NCBI GenBank assembly: GCA_947588965.1
Contig: CANQAN010000003.1
Span: 1-64,000, forward strand
Length of the DNA: 64,000 nt
Origin: an uncultured Helicobacteraceae bacterium
GTDB lineage: Bacteria; Campylobacterota; Campylobacteria; Campylobacterales; Helicobacteraceae
Reading direction: 5' to 3'
Shown: positions 18,109 through 26,625 of the stretch, in pieces
Position numbering within the stretch: the stretch's first letter is position 1
Layout of the letters: each line of letters starts with the position of its first letter
The notes under the pieces: model-generated
The model's input: the letters and a program-made list of their open reading frames with translations, nothing else
Databases searched by the model: none
Told to the model about the DNA's origin: nothing
Program-made: the position numbers and the translations under genes

Positions 18109-19083
18109 TCACTCCTCTTTGGCAATTTTCTTATCCTTAATATGCATCTCAATTTTCTCGTTATCTAGAATCTTGTCATAATTTTGTATGGCAATTCTAT
18201 CCTTGTCATTAGTTTTAAAATCTTTATTGACATTTTGTATAAATTCTTTAAAATCTTTATTTTTCTCAATCAGCATTTCAATGGTTTCAAAATCCAGCTC
18301 CCTTTCTTTAGCATTTAAAATGCATTCTATGTTCTCAAGTCCAAGTTGTATCAACCCGATTCCAAAACTTTGATTCAATCTTTTAATCTCGTCTAAAATT
18401 TCATTGTCTATCTCCTCAAAAACAACCAAATAGCCCTCATTAGCCCAGCTAGAATTACTCACCGCTTGAAAATAAGATTCTTTAAGATTGCCCCAACTCA
18501 GTGCAATTTTAAGCTCAAAAGAGTAAATTTTAGGTTTGCTTTGATTGATATTTTTTGCAAGGTCTAAGGCATCTTCTGTGTAGTCATCAAAAGGAAAATG
18601 CACAGCAACAATGTCGGGAAAATTCCATTTATCCACACCTTTTTGATTTTTGGTGCTTTTTTCGTGATAGATGGTTTTTGCATAAGCATTAAATTTATTG
18701 TCTTTACTATCTTTTAGAAATTTCACAAATAAAGGATGTAAATCTCTCTCATTAAACCTTTTCTTTCCTTCATTTAATTCCTTGACTCCCAATTCCTCCT
18801 TTTCATTGATTTTATTAATCTTCGTCTCTAAGTTTGTTAATTCCCTTTCCCTTGCTTTAAGCCAAAATGTTGTAGGTTTTTTGGAAGCAAACATAAACCT
18901 AGAATCCGCTTTATCTCTTATATTAACATAAAGATAGGCTGCTAAACTTCTTATAGGAGTTTTTCCAGTGCTTGCAAGTTTTTTTGCCAAACCTCTCTCT
19001 TCAGCACATTGCCATATTTCCTTATAACTTAAAGGATACTCCGCATCTTGTAAAATCTCTTCAGCACAATCCAAAAACGTCAT
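18109..19083 (-). CDS. HARE-HTH protein with PD-(D/E)XK-like domain, HrgA-like
   Basis: A 324-residue protein. Residues 1-75 fit the HARE-HTH fold (LDCAEEILQDAEYPLSYKEI... then RSLAAYLYVNI), found in HrgA and in some restriction endonucleases. Residues 110-225 look like a PD-(D/E)XK nuclease core: P156-D157 then E190-L-K192 and Q206. The C-terminal 90 residues are charged and helical. HrgA occupies restriction-modification loci in some H. pylori strains. Here no methyltransferase is adjacent. The sequence is visibly more AT-rich than its neighbours, suggesting transfer. Activity is inferred only from motifs. Confidence 0.75.
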   Translation of the reverse strand: MTFLDCAEEILQDAEYPLSYKEIWQCAEERGLAKKLASTGKTPIRSLAAYLYVNIRDKADSRFMFASKKPTTFWLKARERELTNLETKINKINEKEELGVKELNEGKKRFNERDLHPLFVKFLKDSKDNKFNAYAKTIYHEKSTKNQKGVDKWNFPDIVAVHFPFDDYTEDALDLAKNINQSKPKIYSFELKIALSWGNLKESYFQAVSNSSWANEGYLVVFEEIDNEILDEIKRLNQSFGIGLIQLGLENIECILNAKERELDFETIEMLIEKNKDFKEFIQNVNKDFKTNDKDRIAIQNYDKILDNEKIEMHIKDKKIAKEE

Positions 19084-19198
19084 AACAATCCTTTTGAGTG
19101 ATTTGCAATTATATCACACAAATTCTTTGTGCCTTTCAGTCTATTTTTCAAGCGCAATTTACCCTTAATTTCTCCTGTTTTAGTTTTGCGCTTCAGTT

Positions 19199-21151
19199 CT
19201 ACTGCAACTGCGCTTCTTTTTCCTCCAGCTCCAAATATTGCAGAATCTTTTTTTCGCAAATCTCCCTTTTTTCCTCGCATTCTAGTGCCTTTTCTTGCAA
19301 CTCTGCGCTGTGAAGTTTGCCACTATAGAGCAGCTCCTCTAATGCTTTAATCTCGGATTCTAGGTTTTCAATCTCGCTAGGCAGAATCTCAAGCAATCTT
19401 TTTTCATTATAACTCAATTTTGTTTTTTTCTTTGTTTGTGTCCCTTGGGATTCTTGTACCTCTGATTCCTTAGAATCCTGCAGACTTTGGGATTCCAACT
19501 CTTTTTTCCATTGGCGCAATTCACTCTCTAACTCCAAATACTCACTAAAGCTCTTATACGTGTGTATCACCTCACCATTTCCCCTTAGCACATAGAGACT
19601 CTTTGCGATTTTATCCACGAAATATCTGTCATGGCTCACAAATATAATAGAACCATTAAAGCTTTGGAGATATTCTTCTAAAATATTAATCGTCGGAATA
19701 TCTAAGTCATTTGTCGGCTCATCTAAAATCAAGCAATCATAGGACTTTGTGAATAGCAACGCAAGGGCGACGCGATTCTTTTCTCCCCCACTCAATGCGC
19801 CAATTTTCTTATCCAAAAACTCTCTAGGAAACAAGAAATTTTTTAAATACCCAAAGACATGCATACTTTTCCCGCGCACTTCAATGTGATCGCCACCAAA
19901 TGGGCAAAAGGTCTCCAACAAGCCCTTAGAATCATCAAGCATCTCTCTGTGCTGATCAAAATAACCAATCCTCACATCTCCACATTCCACACTTCCATGT
20001 GTTGGTTGCAATCTCTTTAAAAGAATCTTTAGTAAGGTTGATTTTCCTGCACCATTAGAGCCGACAATGGCGATTTTATCATGCTGTAAAATGCGCGTAC
20101 TCAAGCCCTCAATCAAAACTCTCCCATTCACCTCCACACTCAAATCTTTCAACTCAAAGAGCATTTTCTTGCGATTGACACCCTCTTCTTGCAGGAATGA
20201 CTTGCGCTCTCTCTCCAGCTCTAAGGTCATTTTGCGGATTTGAGAGGGATTTGTCTTCGCTATTTTGCGCATTTCCATAATGCGTTCTTTGCGCCCCTCA
20301 TTGCGCTTAAGTCTAGCCCTCACACTGCGTCTTAGCCACTCTTCCTCTGCTTTTAAATGCTTCAATAGTGTTTCATGCGTCTTTTTGAGACTTAAGAGAA
20401 TCTCTTCTTTTTGATGCAAATAATCTCCATATCCACCCTTGAAACTGCGGATTTTCCCACTCTCTACCTCTATGACGCGCGTGGCGATTCTGTCAATGAA
20501 GTAGCGATCATGACTGATAAAAATAAGCGTGGAATGCGCTTGTAAAAGAATGTTTTCTAAAAATTCCACCATTTGCACATCCAAATGGTTGGTTGGCTCA
20601 TCAAGCAACAAAATATCGGGCTTATGCAACAGCAAACACGCTAAAGCCACGCGCTTTTGCTCTCCTCCGCTTAAAAGATTCACATAGTGATCTTGCAGGG
20701 ATTCTAGCGCGAAACTCTCTAAAATCTGCTTGATTTTCGCCTCCAGATCCCACGCATTGTGATGGTCTATGAAGCTTGAGAGTTCCGCATGTTCCCTTAA
20801 GAGGCTCTTGTCTTGCGGAGATTCTTGCAGAAGTTTCACCACTTCAAAATAGCGCACCCTTGCAGCATTTAAAGCACTCAAAGCCTCTGTGATAGCTTCT
20901 TTTGTCGTTTGTCCCTCTTTAAAACATGGCTTTTGTGCCAAATACTTGAGCTCTAAAGCACCCTCAATCGTGCGCAAACCAGAATCCACTTCTAATTCTC
21001 CGCCTAGAATCTTTAATAAGGTTGATTTTCCTGCGCCATTAACACCGACAATAGCAATGCGCTCTTGTTCTTGAACATGCAAAGAGACATCGCTTAGAAT
21101 CTCCCTATAATCGTATTGCTTAAATATGTTTTGTAAGGAGAGGACAGCCAT
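19199..21151 (-). CDS. ABC-F family ATPase (Uup/YdiF-like)
   Basis: A 650-residue soluble ATPase with two ABC domains: Walker A GVNGAGKST and GSNGAGKST, signatures LSGGEQKRV and LSGGEKNRV, and Walker B boxes LLDEPTNHLD and ILDEPTNDLD. The DHR boxes (SHDRYF) are duplicated. A charged linker lies between the domains and a coiled-coil tail (about residues 560-650) closes the protein, as in Uup. ABC-F proteins act on ribosomes or nucleic acids, not in transport. It is followed on the minus strand by a 115-bp gap, with no structure I could see, before the HARE-HTH gene. It follows lgt by 9 bp. Confidence 0.94.
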   Translation of the reverse strand: MAVLSLQNIFKQYDYREILSDVSLHVQEQERIAIVGVNGAGKSTLLKILGGELEVDSGLRTIEGALELKYLAQKPCFKEGQTTKEAITEALSALNAARVRYFEVVKLLQESPQDKSLLREHAELSSFIDHHNAWDLEAKIKQILESFALESLQDHYVNLLSGGEQKRVALACLLLHKPDILLLDEPTNHLDVQMVEFLENILLQAHSTLIFISHDRYFIDRIATRVIEVESGKIRSFKGGYGDYLHQKEEILLSLKKTHETLLKHLKAEEEWLRRSVRARLKRNEGRKERIMEMRKIAKTNPSQIRKMTLELERERKSFLQEEGVNRKKMLFELKDLSVEVNGRVLIEGLSTRILQHDKIAIVGSNGAGKSTLLKILLKRLQPTHGSVECGDVRIGYFDQHREMLDDSKGLLETFCPFGGDHIEVRGKSMHVFGYLKNFLFPREFLDKKIGALSGGEKNRVALALLFTKSYDCLILDEPTNDLDIPTINILEEYLQSFNGSIIFVSHDRYFVDKIAKSLYVLRGNGEVIHTYKSFSEYLELESELRQWKKELESQSLQDSKESEVQESQGTQTKKKTKLSYNEKRLLEILPSEIENLESEIKALEELLYSGKLHSAELQEKALECEEKREICEKKILQYLELEEKEAQLQ

Positions 21152-21160
21152 GAGCGCACT

Positions 21161-21979
21161 TTAATCTTGCTTTTGGGCAGATTTATAAAACAAAAGCACC
21201 ACGCACAATGCGCCAATGAGCAGAGACAAAAGTTGTCCTTGTGTCAGCCAATCAAACGCGATAAATCCGAGCTGGGCATCAGGCTCTCTCAAAAATTCCA
21301 CCAAAAAACGCGCCAAAGAATACAAAATCACATACAAGATTCCAATCTCTCCCACAAAACGCGCTTTTTTGCGGTATAAAAACAGAATCACAAAAACAAC
21401 AACACCCTCTAAAAACGCCTCATAAAGCTGACTTGGATGGCGCAATGTCCCATTAACTAAGATTCCAATTTGACTGGCTGTCTCACGACCAACAAGCTCT
21501 TGATTTAAGAAATTTCCGATCCTGCCAAACACATATCCAAGCGGCACACTCAAACCTGCCAAATCGGCTAAGATCCAAAAATTCACGCCCTTAATGTGCG
21601 CAAAAGCCACAGTGGCGATTAAAAATCCAATCACAGCCCCATGATAACTCATTCCGCGAATTCCAACGAAGTTTCCTTCCACATCAAAGGGATTGAAAAT
21701 CTGCCAAGGATGCGTGAGATAATAGGAACTTAGCGGATCATAAAATAAAATATACCCAAGTCGTGCGCCGAGAATTACACCAATTTCAACCCATACAAAA
21801 TAACTCTCTAAGAGTGCCTTAGAAATCGGATAAGAATCATATCTCACAATCCAATAAGCAACAAAGAGCGCAACAAGTAGGGCAAGAACATACATAAGCC
21901 CATACCAATGCACAGGAATCCCAAAAAGAGTGAATGCGACAGGATCGAAGTGGCTATAGATAGAATTCCACACTGTCAT
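21161..21979 (-). CDS. lgt: Prolipoprotein diacylglyceryl transferase
   Basis: Lgt adds diacylglycerol to the lipobox cysteine of prolipoproteins in the inner membrane, the first step for lipoproteins such as BamD and the TraT-like protein in this window. The 272-residue protein has seven membrane helices, HWYGLMY near the N-terminus, the [10 protein letters not shown] catalytic-histidine segment, and the Lgt signature [14 protein letters not shown]. The start is ATG 21979 ([13 protein letters not shown]) with GAGG 6 bp upstream. A frame reaching 21991 is less likely. It overlaps the preceding small gene's 3' end. Confidence 0.95.
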   Translation of the reverse strand: MTVWNSIYSHFDPVAFTLFGIPVHWYGLMYVLALLVALFVAYWIVRYDSYPISKALLESYFVWVEIGVILGARLGYILFYDPLSSYYLTHPWQIFNPFDVEGNFVGIRGMSYHGAVIGFLIATVAFAHIKGVNFWILADLAGLSVPLGYVFGRIGNFLNQELVGRETASQIGILVNGTLRHPSQLYEAFLEGVVVFVILFLYRKKARFVGEIGILYVILYSLARFLVEFLREPDAQLGFIAFDWLTQGQLLSLLIGALCVVLLFYKSAQKQD

Positions 21980-22265
21980 TATAAACCTCAAAAAACTTAT
22001 GCAAACCTAAGCGCACAAAGGTGTCATATAAATGAGGGCTACTGATATGAAAATGAAATTTAAAGCCATCTTTACGCGCGAGTTTAAGCCAATACCCCAA
22101 AAGATAGCGGTTAATATCCCTTGCTTGTGGAATCGTAAAGGAAATCTCCACATGAGATTCTCTTTTGCGCTTTTCTAAAATGGACTTTACATCAAGATAA
22201 TCTGTGAATTCTTTAATCTTCCCATGCAAAATAAAAGAATTTTCGTCGGTTTTTTCAATTCTCAT
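21954..22265 (-). CDS. STAS-like small protein of unknown function
   Basis: A 103-residue protein just upstream of lgt, overlapping it by 26 bp. The order strand-helix-strand-helix, a conserved [17 protein letters not shown] segment near residue 80 (compare the final helix of STAS domains) and the length suggest a STAS/anti-anti-sigma fold, but the usual phosphorylatable serine is not evident. The start is ATG 22265 with AGGA 7 bp upstream. A longer frame exists to 22310. H. pylori appears to keep the same neighbour of lgt. The function is unknown. Confidence 0.65.
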   Translation of the reverse strand: MRIEKTDENSFILHGKIKEFTDYLDVKSILEKRKRESHVEISFTIPQARDINRYLLGYWLKLARKDGFKFHFHISSPHLYDTFVRLGLHKFFEVYNDSVEFYL

Positions 22266-22341
22266 GTCAAATCCTACAAAAAGATTCTGTATTTTAGCAA
22301 ATTTTTGCAACTCTAGGCGTTAAATTTCTTGACCTTAATAA

Positions 22342-22350
22342 TGCTATAAT
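22342..22350 (+). promoter_or_regulatory. Extended -10 promoter of hom
   Basis: TGCTATAAT is a perfect TGn-extended -10 placed 29 bp before the hom ATG. TTGACC at 22329-22334 is too close to be a -35. Confidence 0.55.
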
Positions 22351-22379
22351 CGCAATTTAGTTTGCAAAAAGGTCTAAGA

Positions 22380-23648
22380 ATGAAACAACTCAACTTAGGA
22401 ATCATTGGTTTAGGGACAGTCGGAAGTGCTGTTGCAAGAATCTTAAAAGAAAATCAATCTCTCATTGCCGCGCGCGCAGGTTGTCAGTTCAACATCATAA
22501 AAGGTGCAGTCAAAGATCTCTCAAAGAGTCGCGCAATCTTTGATTTTCCTATCACAAACGATGTGAATGAAATCTTAGAAGATCCGCAAATTGACATTGT
22601 CGTTGAGCTCACAGGTGGTGTTGAGACCCCCTTTGAAATTGCCAAAAAAACTCTCAAAAATTCTAAAGCTCTCGTCACTGCAAACAAGGCGATGTTAGCC
22701 TATCATCGCTACACATTACAGCAAATTGCCGGGGATTTGCCCATAGGCTTTGAGGCAAGTGTTGCTGGTGGGATTCCAATCATTAAAGCCCTTCGCGATG
22801 GACTTGGAGCAAATCACATCCTCAATATTCGCGGAATCATTAATGGCACTTGTAATTTTATTTTGACAAAAATGAAAAATGCTGACATAGAATTTCAAGA
22901 AGTTTTAAAAGAGGCACAAGAATTAGGCTATGCGGAATCTGACCCGAGTTTTGATATTGAGGGTTTTGATGCTGCACATAAGCTTTTGATTCTAGCAAGT
23001 ATTGCCTATGGGATTGACGCACGTCCTGAAGATGTCCTCATTGAAGGGATCACAAATATCACACAAGAAGACATCGCCTTTGCAAAGGAATTTGGCTATC
23101 ACTTAAAACTACTTGGAATCGCAAAAAAGGACAAAAACAGCATAGAATTACGCGTTCATCCAACTTTTTTGCCAAAAGATGCAATGATCGGCAAGGTTGA
23201 TGGCGTGATGAATGCCATTAGCGTTGTGGGGGACTTTGTCGGAGAGACTTTGTATTATGGCGCAGGGGCAGGAGGAGAAGCCACAGCAAGCGCGGTCATT
23301 TCTGACATTATTGAAATTGCAAGAACAAAAAGCTCTCCTATGCTTGGTTTTAAAACAACGGACAATTCCTTGAAACTCAAGCCCATAACAGACATTACAA
23401 GCGCATATTATTTGCGCATCTTAGTCTTAGATAAATCGGGCGTCTTGGCACAGATTGCTACAATTCTTGGTGAAGTTGGAATCTCCATTGACACGTTCTT
23501 GCAACGCAAAGCACAAGACAAAAATCACTCCACACTCCTACTCTCCACACACACTTGCACAGAAGCAGAGATTCAACGCGCAAAAGATCGTATCAGTGCG
23601 TTGGAAGTTGTCAAGGCGCAGCCTGTGATGATTCGGATTGAAAGATAA
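22380..23648 (+). CDS. hom: Homoserine dehydrogenase
   Basis: This enzyme reduces aspartate semialdehyde to homoserine for threonine and methionine synthesis. The 422 residues comprise an N-terminal NAD(P)-binding Rossmann domain (GIIGLGTVGSAV), the catalytic/substrate domain with GIINGTCNFILTKM and ESDPSFDIEGFDAAHKL, and a C-terminal ACT domain (about residues 340-420) for threonine feedback. The start is ATG 22380 after AAAAGG. TAATG overlap couples it to the YraN gene. Confidence 0.97.
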   Translation: MKQLNLGIIGLGTVGSAVARILKENQSLIAARAGCQFNIIKGAVKDLSKSRAIFDFPITNDVNEILEDPQIDIVVELTGGVETPFEIAKKTLKNSKALVTANKAMLAYHRYTLQQIAGDLPIGFEASVAGGIPIIKALRDGLGANHILNIRGIINGTCNFILTKMKNADIEFQEVLKEAQELGYAESDPSFDIEGFDAAHKLLILASIAYGIDARPEDVLIEGITNITQEDIAFAKEFGYHLKLLGIAKKDKNSIELRVHPTFLPKDAMIGKVDGVMNAISVVGDFVGETLYYGAGAGGEATASAVISDIIEIARTKSSPMLGFKTTDNSLKLKPITDITSAYYLRILVLDKSGVLAQIATILGEVGISIDTFLQRKAQDKNHSTLLLSTHTCTEAEIQRAKDRISALEVVKAQPVMIRIER

Positions 23649-24013
23649 TGCCCACAGATTCCAAAAACACCACGCAAAAAGGCAGAGAGGCAGAAGACTA
23701 TGCATGTACGTTTTTAGAGAAAAGGGGATTTACCATAATAGAGCGCAATTTTCACACGCGCTTTGGAGAGTTGGATATTATCGCAAAAAAGGCTGATATT
23801 TTGCATTTCATAGAAGTCAAAAGTGGCTTAGGATTTGAACCCATTTACAATCTAAACCCCAAAAAATTAGAGAGACTCACAAAATCCATCCACATGTATC
23901 TTGCACAAAAATCCCTCAAAAACCCCTATTGTTTGAGTGCTTTAATCCTAAGCAAATCTAGAGATTTCACAGAATGGAAAGTGGAGTTTATAGAGAATCT
24001 CACATTGTTTTAA
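23648..24013 (+). CDS. YraN/UPF0102 family nuclease-like protein
   Basis: A 121-residue small protein of the YraN family. It has the family motif GREAEDYACTFLEKRGFTIIERNFHTRFGEL split over residues 11-41, with the PD-(D/E)XK-type E-D-I-I and FIEVKSG residues (GELDII, then HFIEVK). The family is related to Holliday-junction resolvases, but activity is not established. It begins on the A of the hom stop codon (TAATG). Confidence 0.9.
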   Translation: MPTDSKNTTQKGREAEDYACTFLEKRGFTIIERNFHTRFGELDIIAKKADILHFIEVKSGLGFEPIYNLNPKKLERLTKSIHMYLAQKSLKNPYCLSALILSKSRDFTEWKVEFIENLTLF

Positions 24014-24048
24014 GTCCTTTTATAAACCAAAGATTAACGATTTTCTGA

Positions 24049-24054
24049 TACAAT
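24049..24054 (+). promoter_or_regulatory. -10 promoter of the TraT-like lipoprotein gene
   Basis: TACAAT lies 29 bp upstream of the GTG start, and the TTAACGATT element shared with the lactate operator lies immediately upstream at 24034-24042. Confidence 0.4.
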
Positions 24055-24082
24055 AGCGGAATTTATCACAAGGAGTATAAGA

Positions 24083-24847
24083 GTGAAAAAGTCCATCCTC
24101 TCCCTTTGCGTTGCGCTTTGCCTTAGCGGATGCGTTACAGCGAGTTTGCAGACCAAAACGACAATGGCACAGAGTATTTTCATGGAACCCACAGCGGAAT
24201 CTGAAAAGATTATATTCCTAGCGATTCGCAACACAAGCGGACATGACATTAACCTTGCACAAAAGCTAGAAAACGCGCTCTTGCAAAAGGGCTATAAAAT
24301 CACCAAAGATCCTAATGAAGCAACTTTCATCTTACAAACAAATGTTTTGTATTGCGACATTAAGCAAGAAAACAATGCAACTGCTGCTGCAACAGTCGGT
24401 GCTGCTGCCGGTGCGGGAGTTGGAATCTACAATCACTCAAGCGCAACTGCTGGTGCCATAGGCGCAGCTGCCGGTGCTGTGGCAGGTGGATTGCTCGGAA
24501 AGCTCACAGAGGACACGGTTTTTCAAATGCAAGTGGATATTAACATCCGCCAAAAATCACAAAACAAAGTCCTTGCAAGCAATGGACAAAATCGTGGAGC
24601 GGCGCAAGTGGTGGATAGGCGACGCGCAGGTTTCACAAACAGCTTTGGGGGTCCTGTGCTTGACACACAAGGCGGAGGAGAACTCTATGATAACACACGC
24701 AATTACAATGACCAACTCACGCTCAAAGACTACACAGAATACCAAACAACACTCCTTGCAGAAGCGACAAAGTTGAACTTGAAGCTAGAAGAGGCACTTC
24801 CTGCCTTAGAAGATCAAGTTGTGCGCCAAATCTCTGGAATCTTTTAA
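24083..24847 (+). CDS. TraT-like outer-membrane lipoprotein
   Basis: A 254-residue lipoprotein of the TraT complement-resistance family. A signal peptide ends at the lipobox LSGC with C17 as the lipid-modified cysteine. The sequence then has the family stretch SIFMEPTAESEKIIFLAIRN, a Gly/Ala-rich hydrophobic segment near residues 95-140 and a DKR-rich C-terminal third. TraT of F plasmids blocks mating and complement. Chromosomal homologues occur in Campylobacter and Helicobacter with no settled role. GTG start at 24083 with AAGGAG at 24070-24075. Confidence 0.85.
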   Translation: MKKSILSLCVALCLSGCVTASLQTKTTMAQSIFMEPTAESEKIIFLAIRNTSGHDINLAQKLENALLQKGYKITKDPNEATFILQTNVLYCDIKQENNATAAATVGAAAGAGVGIYNHSSATAGAIGAAAGAVAGGLLGKLTEDTVFQMQVDINIRQKSQNKVLASNGQNRGAAQVVDRRRAGFTNSFGGPVLDTQGGGELYDNTRNYNDQLTLKDYTEYQTTLLAEATKLNLKLEEALPALEDQVVRQISGIF

Positions 24848-25003
24848 TTCTAGAGATTCTAACCGCCTATTTGTACGCTACACAAAGATCTTTTCACTCA
24901 TAATGCGCAAGAATTCTGTTGTAGTCAGATTTGTCATTTATGCAAGATTAATCAAAAAATACCGATGTGGTATTGATTGTTATTTTTATAGGAAAGGAAT
25001 CCT

Positions 25004-26107
25004 ATGAACATCTCAACTCAATCCCCCTATAGTGCGCAAAATACACAGCAAATTTAAAATAATATTGCTAACACAGCCACACAATTTCACGATACAGAAA
25101 ATCTCAATGACATGGCAAACTTCGCTAAAGATAAATCCCAAGCAATATAAAGAACTAATGGGTTATGGCGTGGATAGTGAGGGGTATTTTACAAGTGATT
25201 TTAACGAAGCTGCTGGGTTACCAAAGGATTATAAGATTTATTCAAATTGGATAAAAGATTTAGATCAGACTTTAACTACAATAAAACTTAATTCTCAAGC
25301 CCTATATGATTATGTGGATTGGGCGAAAGAATTGGGTCATTTTTACAAAGAAAATTTGCAAAGTTTTGATAAATTTGGCAAAAATTTTGATAAAGAACAG
25401 CTTAAAAAGGAATTGAATATCGCCCTTAGAGATAATTTGACCAAAAATGATGTTTTACAAGAGCTTTTTATGAGTAAAGGACTTAAAATGAAAGAAGCCA
25501 AAAGCACTCTTTATGGTAAAATCAACGGCTTTGATAGCAATATCAAGCAAAAAGATAGGAGTGAATTTTATGCTTTCATGCAAAAAATCAGCTAAAAGAT
25601 GCTAATAAAATAGAAAAATCATCTTTTAAAAATATCGTTTCTGATACTTGGATGGGGATTGATAGAGAAAAAAGTAAATTGCAAACTTATGTCTCTTATG
25701 CTGTAGGTTTTAATTTGGATAGTTCTTTAGTGCAAAAGGCTAAAGATTTTGAAAGTGAATTTAATAACCTTATACAAGAAGATTTAACCCTAGATGAATT
25801 TAAAACAAAATATCTTGATTTTAAACAAAGACACGATGAGTTTGTAAAGGAATTTGAAATGGCTATGGGTGATAATTTGCTAGTCAAGCCTATTGATGAA
25901 AGCTTTAAACCCATACAGGCAGAGAGTAAAAACAAAGAAACTTATAAAGATAGAGACTCCCCTATCCTTTCTAAACTCTTTGAAAGCTAACAAAAACTAG
26001 AGCAAATCCGGATTCTTTTTAAACAAAATACAAAAAATTCCTTAGGGCTTAAGGACATACAAGCTCTTTTGAATCTTAGCCAGAGGGGATTCAACAAAGA
26101 AGCATAA
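25004..26107 (+). pseudogene. Degenerate Cj0814-like flagellar-secreted protein gene
   Basis: One reading starts at ATG 25004 after AAAGGAA and gives MNISTQSPYSAQNTQQI before an ochre codon at 25055. The same frame continues (NNIANTATQF...) to a TAA at 25148. Similarity then jumps to another frame carrying MGYGVDSEGYFTSDFNEAAG from about 25157, stops at 25593, and continues in a third frame from about 25585 to TAA 25988-25990. That frame reads on past the ochre codon to 26107. The VDSEGYFTSDFN motif recalls Cj0814-family proteins of Campylobacter, which are exported by the flagellar system. Low GC compared with the neighbours fits acquired DNA. I count two in-frame ochres and two frameshifts. 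Confidence 0.65.
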
Positions 26108-26224
26108 ATAAACTTTAAGCACAATTGCTTGAAAGACACAGAGGGACTTTCCCCTGCAACCCCATAAATTTCATTCCCCTCATAACCTTTAATTTTTCCC
26201 TAAGTGTTTTTTAACTAGAATAAT

Positions 26225-26238
26225 TGAATATATATTCA
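26225..26238. promoter_or_regulatory. ArsR/SmtB-type operator
   Basis: TGAATATATATTCA is a perfect 14-bp palindrome 36 bp before the arsR-family start. It fits the SmtB/CzrA/CadC operator pattern of AT-rich palindromes ending in TGAA...TTCA. The regulator most likely binds here to control its own operon with the metal pump. Confidence 0.6.
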
Positions 26239-26274
26239 TATGTTTAATTTAGCATATTTTTGCAAGGAGTTGCT

Positions 26275-26616
26275 ATGCCTGATATCGATGAAGCGCGTTT
26301 GAAATGTTTAGAAAAAATCACAAAACTTTTACCTAAAGAGGAATTGCTCTATGATTTAGCAGAATTTTTTAAAATCTTTGGAGATTCCTCGCGGATTCGG
26401 ATTTTGTCCATCTTAAGAGATGAAAAGCTCTGTGTCAATGAAATTTCCCATCTCTTACATCTCTCACCAAGCGCGGTTTCTCATCAGTTAAGAATCCTAC
26501 GCCAAGCACGACTTGTGCGCTATCAGAAAATCGGCAAAGAAGTCTTTTATAGCCTTGATGATGACCATATTGAAAAAATCATCGATCAGGGATTAGAGCA
26601 TATTAGGGAAATGTAA
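26275..26616 (+). CDS. ArsR/SmtB-family metal-sensing repressor
   Basis: A 113-residue winged-helix repressor. The recognition helix is SPSAVSHQLRILRQ (about residues 60-73). The C-terminal helix contains D-D-H then 10 residues, H, and E three later (LDDDHIEKIIDQGLEHIRE), matching the alpha-5 Zn/Cd site of CzrA and SmtB, with the last ligand possibly Glu instead of His. An N-terminal cysteine (C11, in LKCLEKI) could add an alpha-3N ligand as in CadC. ATG 26275 has AAGGAG at 26264-26269. It lies 9 bp before the P-type ATPase gene. Confidence 0.92.
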   Translation: MPDIDEARLKCLEKITKLLPKEELLYDLAEFFKIFGDSSRIRILSILRDEKLCVNEISHLLHLSPSAVSHQLRILRQARLVRYQKIGKEVFYSLDDDHIEKIIDQGLEHIREM

Positions 26617-26625
26617 GGAGAGAAA

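Noticed and set aside
24961-25003. Sigma-28 promoter for the decayed secreted-protein gene
   Set aside because: CCGATGT at 24961 area only partly matches the CGAT-core -10 and no suitable -35 was found.
26108-26224. Possible RNA gene between the decayed gene and the metal operon
   Set aside because: I see no tRNA, tmRNA or riboswitch structure there, only AT-rich sequence and weak GGG/CCC pairing.
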